Of a stretch of DNA of 58,624 bases, positions 8,758 to 16,628 are shown piece after piece. Position numbers and translations under genes: made by a program. Under the pieces are notes generated by a model that saw only the letters and a program-made list of their open reading frames with translations, was not told the origin of the DNA and searched no databases. Position 1 is the stretch's first letter; each line of letters opens with the position of its first letter. Location of the stretch: the NCBI GenBank assembly GCA_017540355.1, contig JAFYBE010000018.1, positions 1 to 58,624 of the forward strand, written 5' to 3'. This stretch comes from Lachnospiraceae bacterium (GTDB lineage Bacteria; Bacillota; Clostridia; Lachnospirales; Lachnospiraceae).

Positions 8758-10804
8758 TGTCAAGCTCCTTATTCAACTCCTCCGTACCCTTAAGTACGAA
8801 TCTTCCGTCTCTTATTATATTGATCTCTTCACCCGATGCGCTGACTCCGTATAGTCTGTCAAGCTCATCGTATTCTATCGTGATATCAGTGTGGCATCCG
8901 AAATATGCCTCTGTCGGCTTATCGTTACGCTGCGCCGATATGCTGTTCTCCCTGGCCACTATCGCCTTGCCGTCAGGATTATATGTGACCATGTCCTCTT
9001 CATGAGAATAGCAGGTATCTCCAAGTGCAAAATGCGGTCCCGTCTTCTCTGCGATAAGGATCGGCATGACGCTTTCAAGATTGTATCTCTTCATCATCAT
9101 ATATGCCGTAGTATTCGTACCTATCGCAAATTCACCGATCGGAAGCGTCTTATGTGAGAACAGCAGGTACTTTTTGATGTATTCCTCATTATCCTTCTTA
9201 TCAGGATAGTTCTCACAGGAATAGTCCGTGACCTTGCCGTCTTTAAATCTAAGCCTTAAATCCTTAAAAGGCATCTCGTTAAGATATACGTTCTTAACGT
9301 GAAGCAGGCCTTCACTGCCTTCAAGCACGGGTGATGTGAACACCTCGCCCACGGGGATGTTGACATCCGCCACGCAGTTCTCAAATATCGTCTCTTTGGC
9401 CGGGTCTTTAAGCTTCCACAGATTGATCTTAAGATCCGTCTCATTGCCGTTACGGCCTTTTATCATAACGTAATCCGCTTTATCAAGACTGTCCGTTATC
9501 GTCTGCTGTATATCGCGGTACAATGTATAATCCAGCGTATTAAGCCTTACGGTCTCCTTAAATATCGCCTCGAAATCCTTACCTATGGCAGGTGTGGGGA
9601 AGGCTATTATCGTAAAGCTTCTCTCCTCGCCTTTGACATATTCGTTAAGTATGTCAACAGACCTTACGGTATATTCGGCAAAGAGCTTATTCATCTCATC
9701 ATCAGGCTTAATAACGCTTTGCTTAACCGCAAGTTCTGTCGGCTTCTCGCCGAAGACCTCTATTACGGCCGGTCCGCCAAAGCCCGAAGTCTGTATCTTA
9801 CGTTCTTCCAAAGAATTCTTAAAACAAGTGAGCCTGTGCTCAAGCATCTTCTTATCAAAGAACAGTACCCTGTCATTCTCATGATCGGCTTCAAACTGCT
9901 TATTGGCTATTGTCGAGAAATATCCGACTTTGACAAGCTTTCTTCCGGCAACAAAACTCGGCTCGCTTCTTCTTAATGAAACATCAAGGCCATGATTCTT
10001 AAACAGTTCGGCCGCTTTTTTTACGACCCGCTCGAATCCGAGACAATACCTGACTTCCGTGAGGTTTTTAATACTGACATCCTTGCCCGTTACTTCAAAG
10101 CCCTTGATGTAGCCCTCTACATATACCGAAGCCATGGACTCTATATCTTCCGTCGGAAGTGAAGCAAGGTACTCTGCCGTCTTAATCTCGTTATCGCTTA
10201 TGTATTCTCCGTAATCATAAAGATAGGATGTATCAGTAAGATCGGCGTTTTCTATTATCCTGCCGGCAACACCGTTATCTTTACAATACAGGCTTTCGGC
10301 ACTGTGGTCAGTCATATCCTTCGAATGATCGAAGGCGTAATCCTTGTATATCGCAAGAATCTCTTCTGCCGCTATCTCATTGCCATCAAGCTTCTCAGCC
10401 TCGTATGCACCATATAGTTCAAGGAAAAGTCCCAGTCTTATAACAAGCGAATATATATCCGACTCATAAGCATAACTTATCATCGACACAAGCTCTGCAT
10501 ATATCGCAGAAAGCACTCTGCCGATGTCCGTACCAAAGTGTGCCGTGGCAACATCCGGATTAAGAAAGCTCTTATCGTATCCGGCAGGCACTATATTACG
10601 GTAGAGTCTGTCGATAAATGCCTTCTTCTCAGCAGCCGGAAGCTTATCATATAATCCTGTCTTAACCGATTCATATACTTCTATAACATCTGTTATGAAT
10701 GCAGTTACTTCGGTAAAATAGCAACTCCAGGCATCATCACCCTTAAGCTCGTCCTTAAGGTCCGATATTCTGTTTTTCAACAGGTCATATATAAGCTCCT
10801 GCAT
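8750..10804 (-). CDS. M29-like metallo-aminopeptidase with long N-terminal extension
   Basis: 684 residues. The C-terminal half resembles the M29 (AmpS/AmpT, PepS) aminopeptidase family. Candidate metal and catalytic residues are E487 in IPVGEVFTSPV, E558 in IGEFAIGTN, H591 in HFALGDTCY, and H638 and D640 in CHTDITIEY. Classical M29 enzymes are about 410 residues, so the first 280 or so residues are an extra, helix-rich, acidic domain without motifs I recognise. No signal peptide was seen, so it is probably cytosolic and trims peptides. The gene lies between a small membrane-protein gene (20-bp overlap) and purE (8-bp overlap). The ribosome binding site is weak, suggesting coupling. Confidence 0.85.
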   Translation of the reverse strand: MQELIYDLLKNRISDLKDELKGDDAWSCYFTEVTAFITDVIEVYESVKTGLYDKLPAAEKKAFIDRLYRNIVPAGYDKSFLNPDVATAHFGTDIGRVLSAIYAELVSMISYAYESDIYSLVIRLGLFLELYGAYEAEKLDGNEIAAEEILAIYKDYAFDHSKDMTDHSAESLYCKDNGVAGRIIENADLTDTSYLYDYGEYISDNEIKTAEYLASLPTEDIESMASVYVEGYIKGFEVTGKDVSIKNLTEVRYCLGFERVVKKAAELFKNHGLDVSLRRSEPSFVAGRKLVKVGYFSTIANKQFEADHENDRVLFFDKKMLEHRLTCFKNSLEERKIQTSGFGGPAVIEVFGEKPTELAVKQSVIKPDDEMNKLFAEYTVRSVDILNEYVKGEERSFTIIAFPTPAIGKDFEAIFKETVRLNTLDYTLYRDIQQTITDSLDKADYVMIKGRNGNETDLKINLWKLKDPAKETIFENCVADVNIPVGEVFTSPVLEGSEGLLHVKNVYLNEMPFKDLRLRFKDGKVTDYSCENYPDKKDNEEYIKKYLLFSHKTLPIGEFAIGTNTTAYMMMKRYNLESVMPILIAEKTGPHFALGDTCYSHEEDMVTYNPDGKAIVARENSISAQRNDKPTEAYFGCHTDITIEYDELDRLYGVSASGEEINIIRDGRFVLKGTEELNKELDNE

Positions 10805-11048
10805 AAAGTATTCCGCTTATTCCCATTATGGCAATTATATTGAGCAGTATTCCGATATAGGCGAATATATAGAATCTCTCAGATTCCTGTCTTCCGATAA
10901 GTCCTAAGACTATACCGATAAAAGAAAACAGGAGTATAAGTACGCAGGCCGCTGCGTAACGGAGCGGCGCCTGACCGCCTCTGTCATATGTATTATATAT
11001 GGCATAGGCTATCGATGCCAAGTCCAAAATGCCCAATATTGTAGACAT
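10785..11048 (-). CDS. Small integral membrane protein
   Basis: 87 residues if started at ATG 11048, which has AAGGG four bases upstream and begins MSTILGILDLASI. A longer frame would run back into pyrE and is less likely. Three hydrophobic segments (about 1-20, 32-53 and 62-85) suggest three membrane spans, with a short RQESER loop between the last two. Located between pyrE and the aminopeptidase gene and overlapping the latter. No functional motif was recognised. Confidence 0.75.
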   Translation of the reverse strand: MSTILGILDLASIAYAIYNTYDRGGQAPLRYAAACVLILLFSFIGIVLGLIGRQESERFYIFAYIGILLNIIAIMGISGILYAGAYI

Positions 11049-11088
11049 TATTCCCTTATTTGTGTGCTGTTTATCGGTATAAATATAC

Positions 11089-11772
11089 TTACGCGAGAAC
11101 ATTAGCCCCATACTCCGCATAATATGCATCTATTCGTGATTTAATCTCATCATCTATCACGATCCTGCCGCCTACTTCCCTGTTATAAAGATACTCGGTA
11201 ACTTCAGCCATATTGACGATGGCACCGGTCTCAAAGCCGTAGAGGTCCTTGATCTCCTTAAGAGCACTGCCCTCTCCCTTACCTTTCTCCATTCGATCCA
11301 AAGAAACCATAAGGCCGAGTATATTCACATCGCCGACCGCCTTGATGATCGGAACGGTCTCCTCCATAGACTTGCCCGATGTGGTCACATCCTCTATGAT
11401 GACAACCTTATCGCCGGGCTTAATAACGCTTCCCAAGAATATGCCGACATCCCCGTGATCCTTGATCTCCTTACGGTTGGAACTGTACTTTATATCCTTG
11501 CCGTAAAGCTCCTTATAAGCCATTACGGTGGCTACGCTTAATGGTATGCCCTTGTATGCGGGTCCGAACAAAACATCAAAGTCATCACCGTAGCTCTCAT
11601 GGATTGCCTTAGCATAGTACTTACCGAGTCTGCTTAACGCATCTCCCGTTACATACGCTCCTGCGTTCATAAAAAACGGAGACTTCCTTCCGCTCTTAAG
11701 TGTGAAATCACCGAACTTAAGAACGTTCTGCTCTACCATAAACTCAATAAATTCCTGCTTGTATTCCGTCAT
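11089..11772 (-). CDS. pyrE: Orotate phosphoribosyltransferase
   Basis: Joins orotate to PRPP to make OMP. The 227-residue protein shows LKSGRKSPFFMNAG at the N-terminus, GPAYKGIPL, and the PRPP-binding motif VVIIEDVTTSGKS, with the usual order and length. An AGAGAGG site precedes the ATG. It follows pyrF by 42 bp, so the last two steps of UMP synthesis are encoded side by side. Confidence 0.97.
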   Translation of the reverse strand: MTEYKQEFIEFMVEQNVLKFGDFTLKSGRKSPFFMNAGAYVTGDALSRLGKYYAKAIHESYGDDFDVLFGPAYKGIPLSVATVMAYKELYGKDIKYSSNRKEIKDHGDVGIFLGSVIKPGDKVVIIEDVTTSGKSMEETVPIIKAVGDVNILGLMVSLDRMEKGKGEGSALKEIKDLYGFETGAIVNMAEVTEYLYNREVGGRIVIDDEIKSRIDAYYAEYGANVLA

Positions 11773-11814
11773 CTTAACCTCTCTCTGTATCCTTATATCT
11801 ATAATCCGTATTCC

Positions 11815-12735
11815 TTATCTTAAGGCCGATGCTATATCTTCCTTCATATCCTTAACCGCAGCAAGCGCAGCCTCTGCAAAGCCCTCTTCCTTATATGAAG
11901 CATACTTCTCATTCTGGTACGCACCGATTATTCCTCTTGAAGAGTTGATGATCGCACCGAGTCCGTCCTCATTAAAGAAGTGTACGAGGTCACTGCCCTT
12001 ACCGCCCTGTGCTCCGTATCCGGGAACAAGAATGAAACTCTTGGGCATGAGCTTTCTTAATATCTTGCCCTGCTCGGGATATGTGGCACCGACAACTGCT
12101 CCGATATAGCTGTACTCATCACCCATAACCTCATCGGCAAGCTTGGCAACATTCTCTGCGACAAGCTCATATAAAGGTCTGCCGTCTATGAGTCTGTCCT
12201 GATACTCTCCGCTGCTGGGATTCGATGTCTTAACAAGGATAAATATTCCCTTATTGTGCTCTTTGCAGACATCCGCAAAAGGTCTTATTCCGTCAGAACC
12301 AAGGTAAGGATTGACCGTTGCGAAATCCGCATCGAAAGGTCTTAACCTGCTTCCGCCGACACTCACTTCGCCGAGATGTGCATCGGCATATGCCGCACTT
12401 GTGGAACCGATATCGCCTCTTTTGACATCGGCGATTACCGTAAGTCCCTTCTCCTTACAGTACTTAACGGTCTTAAGATATGCGTTAAGTCCGGGAATCC
12501 CGTATCTCTCATACATCGCTATCTGAGGCTTAACCGCCGGTATGTATTCATACAGGGCATCTATAAGACCCTTATTGTATTCCCATATTGCTTCACCCAT
12601 TGCCTCGAGTGTCTCGCCCTGCTCTCTGATATGCTTTGCAATAATATAATCAGGAATTAACTTCTCTGTCGGGTCGAGTCCCACAACTATGGGTGCATTT
12701 TTCTTCTTGATGTCGCTTATAAGTTTGTTGATCAT
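11815..12735 (-). CDS. pyrF: Orotidine 5'-phosphate decarboxylase
   Basis: Decarboxylates OMP to UMP. At 306 residues it matches the longer type-2 PyrF subfamily (about 270-310 residues) rather than the 230-residue E. coli type. The catalytic cluster is visible in VIADVKRGDIGSTSAAYA (D-x-K-x-x-D). Other marks are IVVGLDPTEKLIP at the N-terminus and VPGYGAQGGKGSD in the phosphate loop. First gene of the pyrFE block, 102 bp downstream of nrdD. Confidence 0.97.
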   Translation of the reverse strand: MINKLISDIKKKNAPIVVGLDPTEKLIPDYIIAKHIREQGETLEAMGEAIWEYNKGLIDALYEYIPAVKPQIAMYERYGIPGLNAYLKTVKYCKEKGLTVIADVKRGDIGSTSAAYADAHLGEVSVGGSRLRPFDADFATVNPYLGSDGIRPFADVCKEHNKGIFILVKTSNPSSGEYQDRLIDGRPLYELVAENVAKLADEVMGDEYSYIGAVVGATYPEQGKILRKLMPKSFILVPGYGAQGGKGSDLVHFFNEDGLGAIINSSRGIIGAYQNEKYASYKEEGFAEAALAAVKDMKEDIASALR

Positions 12736-12760
12736 ATTAGTATTCCTCTTGACGGCAAAG

Positions 12761-12787
12761 GGGCTAAAGGTATAACGCCCTTAGCCC
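12761..12787 (-). terminator. Inverted repeat between nrdD and pyrF
   Basis: GGGCTAA and TTAGCCC form a 7-bp stem around 13 bases in the 102-bp spacer. No clear T-run follows on the minus strand, so termination after nrdD is possible but weak. I saw no PyrR-binding site. Confidence 0.45.
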
Positions 12788-12837
12788 GATTGCATGTAAC
12801 TCTATTAAATTACAGGTGGTAGCTTATGTAATTCATC

Positions 12838-15228
12838 TTATCTGACCGCCATGTTGCGCTCATTGGCGTACTTCTTGATATTGCCTGCTCCCACATACTT
12901 GGTGTACTCACCGTTGTCTATGACTACTAAAGTAGGTGCCTGCATTATCCCGTAGCGGGTAGCAAGTTCCATGTTCTCCTCGGCATCTATCGGGATGTAA
13001 CTGTCGTTCTTAAGGTATTCCTTCGCAAGCTTGCAGTTCGGGCAAGTCTTGGTGGTGAAGAGATACTTAACATCCGAAGGTGCTTCAACATCCACCGTCA
13101 CATCCTTCTCGTAATCGGAAAGTGTAACAACGGTGCTTACCGGCCTCTTAAGTGATGAATGCTCTATATCGTACTCTGTTCTGTTAGCGTACTCCTGAAG
13201 CTTACCGTCGTTCCAGTTCTGTACGGGTCTGTAGTATCCCGTGATACGGCTGTATACTTCTGTAGGCGATCCGCAGTGAGGACATACATTCTGCTCACCG
13301 TTAAGGTATCCGTGTTCCTTACATATAGAATATGTAGGAGACAATGTGAAGTAAGGAAGTCTGTAATTCTCAGCTATTGTTCTAACAAGACCTGCAGCTG
13401 CCTTCCAGTCGGGAAGCTTCTCACCAAGGAACGCATGGAATACGGTTCCTGATGTGTACAATGTCTGAAGCTCATCCTGTATATCAAGCGCATCGAATAT
13501 ATCCGTCGTGTAATCAACGGGAAGATGCGATGAATTCGTGTAATAAGGTGTATCTCCTGCCTTACCTGCCGTCTTGATCGAAGGATACTGCTTCCTGTCA
13601 TGCTTGGCAAGTCTGTATGAAGTACTCTCGGCGGGTGTAGCCTCAAGGTTATAGAGGTCTCCGTACTGCTCCTGATAATCAGACAGACGATTCCTCATAT
13701 GATTAAGAACTTCCTTGGTGAATTCCTGAGTTCTGGGATCCGTCATATCGGCTCTTAACCAGTTCGCATTAAGACCAACCTCATTCATACCCACAAGTCC
13801 GATTGTAGAGAAGTGGTTGTCAAATGTTCCGAGATATCTTCTTGTATAAGGATACAGACCCTCGTTAAGAAGCTTGGTTATGACGCCTCTCTTGATCTTA
13901 AGGGATCTTGCGGCGATATCCATCATCTTATCAAGTCTCTTATAGAAGTCGCCCTTGTCTGTAGCAACGTATGCTATACGAGGCATATTGATGGTAACAA
14001 CGCCTACGCTTCCCGTGCTCTCGCCGGAACCGAAGAAACCGCCGGACTTCTTACGAAGCTCACGAAGATCGAGTCTTAATCTGCAGCACATAGAACGCAC
14101 ATCCGAAGGCTCCATGTCTGAATTGATATAGTTAGAGAAATACGGTGTACCGTACTTGGATGTCATCTCAAATAAAAGTCTGTTGTTCTCTGTATCCGAC
14201 CAGTCGAAATCTCTTGTGATCGAATATGTGGGGATGGGATACTGGAAGCCTCTGCCGTTCGCATCGCCTTCGATCATGGTCTCAATAAATGCCTTATTGA
14301 CCATGTCCATCTCCTCCTTGCAGTCCTTATAGCAGAAGTTCTGCTCTACTCCGCCTACTATAGCGGGAAGCTCTGCAAGGTCTGCAGGAACTGTCCAGTC
14401 AAGAGTGATGTTAGAGAAAGGTGCCTGCGTTCCCCAACGGCTGGGTGTGTTAACGCCGTATACGAAGGCTTCTATACACTTCTTAACTTCCTTATAGCTT
14501 AAGTTGTCTACCTTAACAAAAGGTGCAAGATATGTATCAAATGATGAGAATGCCTGAGCGCCTGCCCACTCATTCTGCATTATACCGAGGAAATTGACCA
14601 TCTGGTTGCAAAGAACCGAAAGATGAGCTGCGGGAGCTGATGTGATCTTACCTGTGATACCGCCGAGGCCTTCCTTAATGAGCTGCTTAAGTGACCATCC
14701 TGCGCAGTAACCTGTCAACATTGAAAGATCATGGATATGAATGTCCGCATTACGGTGTGCCTTGGCTATCTCTTCGTCATAAATCTCAGAAAGCCAGTAA
14801 TTAGCCGTAACCGCACCGGAGTTGCTTAAGATAAGTCCTCCGACAGAATATGTGACCGTAGAATTCTCCTTAACTCTCCAGTCTTCAACCTTCACGTAAT
14901 TATTCACTACGTCCTTATAATCAAGGATCGTAGACTTCATGGTACGAAGCTTCTCTCTCTGCTTACGGTATAAGATATAGGCCTTGGCTGCCTCAGTGTA
15001 GCCCGCCTGCTCAAGCGTCTTCTCCACACTGTCCTGGATGTCCTCAACCTGGATCTTGTCTTCCTTAACTTTGCTCTGGAAGTCTGCGGTAACTCTCAAT
15101 GCCAAAAGATCGATGACATCATTGGTATACTGCACATCCGTAGCATTAAACGCCTTAATAATCGCATCGCTTATCTTAGCCAATGCAAAATCTGTCTCTT
15201 CCCCGTCCCTTTTAATTACCTGAAACAT
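12838..15228 (-). CDS. nrdD: Anaerobic (class III) ribonucleoside-triphosphate reductase fused to a thioredoxin-like domain
   Basis: 796 residues from ATG 15228, with GGAG six bases upstream. An N-terminal ATP-cone (about 1-90, opening FQVIKRDG) is followed by the glycyl-radical barrel. A zinc site is formed by the cysteines around QNVCPHCG. The glycyl-radical loop is SRITGYYRP, with G664 as the radical residue, then WNDGKLQEY. Ordinary NrdD stops soon after this loop. Here a further thioredoxin/glutaredoxin-like domain (about 718-796) carries CPNC (C729, C732) and a thioredoxin-style APT turn with probable cis-Pro. It makes deoxynucleotides without oxygen; the attached redoxin suggests thiol rather than formate as reductant. 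The activase nrdG is not adjacent. Two NrdR boxes lie upstream. Confidence 0.96.
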   Translation of the reverse strand: MFQVIKRDGEETDFALAKISDAIIKAFNATDVQYTNDVIDLLALRVTADFQSKVKEDKIQVEDIQDSVEKTLEQAGYTEAAKAYILYRKQREKLRTMKSTILDYKDVVNNYVKVEDWRVKENSTVTYSVGGLILSNSGAVTANYWLSEIYDEEIAKAHRNADIHIHDLSMLTGYCAGWSLKQLIKEGLGGITGKITSAPAAHLSVLCNQMVNFLGIMQNEWAGAQAFSSFDTYLAPFVKVDNLSYKEVKKCIEAFVYGVNTPSRWGTQAPFSNITLDWTVPADLAELPAIVGGVEQNFCYKDCKEEMDMVNKAFIETMIEGDANGRGFQYPIPTYSITRDFDWSDTENNRLLFEMTSKYGTPYFSNYINSDMEPSDVRSMCCRLRLDLRELRKKSGGFFGSGESTGSVGVVTINMPRIAYVATDKGDFYKRLDKMMDIAARSLKIKRGVITKLLNEGLYPYTRRYLGTFDNHFSTIGLVGMNEVGLNANWLRADMTDPRTQEFTKEVLNHMRNRLSDYQEQYGDLYNLEATPAESTSYRLAKHDRKQYPSIKTAGKAGDTPYYTNSSHLPVDYTTDIFDALDIQDELQTLYTSGTVFHAFLGEKLPDWKAAAGLVRTIAENYRLPYFTLSPTYSICKEHGYLNGEQNVCPHCGSPTEVYSRITGYYRPVQNWNDGKLQEYANRTEYDIEHSSLKRPVSTVVTLSDYEKDVTVDVEAPSDVKYLFTTKTCPNCKLAKEYLKNDSYIPIDAEENMELATRYGIMQAPTLVVIDNGEYTKYVGAGNIKKYANERNMAVR

Positions 15229-15299
15229 GCAACTCTCCAATTCCTCATAAAAATTTATTCACCCGATAAACTACCGGGGGCAAATTGCCCACCGAAACT

Positions 15300-15328
15300 A
15301 TATTAACATTCTCTTAATCATAAGTCAA
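15300..15328 (-). promoter_or_regulatory. nrdD promoter
   Basis: On the minus strand: TTGACT, 17 bases, TAATAT, with TG one base before the -10 (extended -10). It points at nrdD and lies immediately downstream of the two NrdR boxes. Confidence 0.82.
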
Positions 15329-15334
15329 CATAAA

Positions 15335-15382
15335 ACACAAGATATTGTATACGCATTTGTCTGATGACATAACATATTGTGT
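15335..15382 (-). promoter_or_regulatory. Pair of NrdR boxes upstream of nrdD
   Basis: Two 16-bp near-palindromes lie at 15335-15350 (ACACAAGATATTGTAT) and 15367-15382 (ACATAACATATTGTGT). Each matches 14 of 16 positions of the NrdR consensus acaCwAtATaTwGtgt, quoted from memory. Their starts are 32 bp apart, about three helical turns, the spacing normal for NrdR pairs. They end seven bases from the -35, fitting repression by NrdR when dATP/ATP is high. Confidence 0.85.
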
Positions 15383-15407
15383 TTTGGGCTTAAGTAAAAC
15401 AGACATC

Positions 15408-15450
15408 AAAAAAGCCCATTTATCAAGGGATTTCCTTTCTAAATGAGCTT
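15408..15450 (-). terminator. Rho-independent terminator after the TPR lipoprotein gene
   Basis: On the minus strand AAGCTCATTTA pairs with TAAATGGGCTT (one G-U pair) and is followed by a T-run at 15408-15413. It ends the methyltransferase-ligase-TPR unit ahead of the nrdD control region. The rest of 15229-15526 holds only the nrdD promoter and NrdR boxes. Confidence 0.75.
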
Positions 15451-15526
15451 AATTTCAGTCTACATAACAAAATTGTATTTTATTTCATACACACATCTTT
15501 GTACACTATATCGTGTGTGTCACACA

Positions 15527-16594
15527 TCATCTTGTGGAGAGGAAAATATTCTCTCTTATCGCAGCCTGGTCGTCGGGATACTTGCGAAGATAATCCGCCA
15601 TAAGCACCTTGGCCTGATCAAAGTCGCCCATATATTCATTGGCAACTATCTCATTAAAACTTAATACCTGCTCAAGACCCGTATTGCCGAGGTTCTTGGC
15701 TGAGGTGAAAGCTTCTCTTGCTCCCGAATAGTCTCCTGACTTAAGTCTGCTTAAGCCGAGCTGATTGTATATGACTGCTGCCTCCGGATGCCTCGTCAAA
15801 TAATTCTGATAAGTACTTGTGGCATAATTGTAGTCTCCAAGCATCTCATAAGTCTTGCCAAGGAAAAGAATCGTATTCTGATCGTCATCATCCCTCGCAT
15901 CCTCGAAATACACCTTGGCGTTCTCATAATCTTCCATATAGAAGTATATGCGTCCCTTGTCAAACTTCGAAAGCTTCTTCTCCTTCTCCGCAAGGAACTG
16001 CTCAAGATAGCTGCGTCCTTCATCCTCAAAGCCCGACTCCGAGAGTCTGCCCGCTATCTCAATACGCAGATCGTAATCATCCGGTGCCAGCTTAAGCGCT
16101 TTTTCAAAATCGGCAACCGCAAGGTCATGCTCGTTAAGCTTAAGATACACACAACCCCTCTTATAAAGCGCAAGCACATCCTTAGTCTGAAGTCCGAGGA
16201 TGTCCGTATATGTGGCTGCTGCCTCCTCGTAGTTCTTCATCCTCTCATATGTGTCCGCAAGGTAGAAATTCACGTCGTAATCAAGCTCATCCACCTGCCA
16301 GTCACTGTATGAAAGCACTTCATAGAAGTTGCTTATCGCCTCATCGTACTGGGCAAGCCCAAGATGAGCGATACCTCTGCCCCTTGCTATGAGCGCGGGA
16401 TTCTCGCCCTCAGCCTCGGCCGAATCAAGTGTCTGAAGCGCCGTTTCATATTCAAGCGCCTCTATCTCGCCCATGGCCGATTCCGTAAAACCTTTCGTCT
16501 TGGGTACTCCACAGCCCGCCAGGACTGCGCATATACCGGCCGAACACAGAACGCAGTATGCTGTTTTTTTCATATTATATATGTCATGATGCAT
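15527..16594 (-). CDS. TPR-repeat lipoprotein
   Basis: About 355 residues. The start at ATG 16594 is favoured by AAGGA ten bases upstream; ATG 16573 (MKKTAYC...) lacks a site but gives a more classic signal peptide. A lipobox LAGC marks a lipid-anchored cysteine, so the protein is exported and membrane-tethered. The remainder is a series of tetratricopeptide repeats with the A/G-Y-A pattern, for example LDEYDEAISNFYEVL-like units across about 40-330. TPR lipoproteins act as protein-protein scaffolds; the partner is unknown. It follows the acyl-CoA synthetase gene by 34 bp and precedes a strong terminator. Confidence 0.88.
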   Translation of the reverse strand: MHHDIYNMKKTAYCVLCSAGICAVLAGCGVPKTKGFTESAMGEIEALEYETALQTLDSAEAEGENPALIARGRGIAHLGLAQYDEAISNFYEVLSYSDWQVDELDYDVNFYLADTYERMKNYEEAAATYTDILGLQTKDVLALYKRGCVYLKLNEHDLAVADFEKALKLAPDDYDLRIEIAGRLSESGFEDEGRSYLEQFLAEKEKKLSKFDKGRIYFYMEDYENAKVYFEDARDDDDQNTILFLGKTYEMLGDYNYATSTYQNYLTRHPEAAVIYNQLGLSRLKSGDYSGAREAFTSAKNLGNTGLEQVLSFNEIVANEYMGDFDQAKVLMADYLRKYPDDQAAIRENIFLSTR

Positions 16595-16628
16595 AAGATA
16601 CCGGTCCTTAATTATCAGGCGATGTATA

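Noticed and set aside
12736-12837. A PyrR attenuator or riboswitch ahead of pyrF
   Set aside because: Only a simple inverted repeat is present; no PyrR-binding loop, antiterminator pair or known riboswitch core was found.
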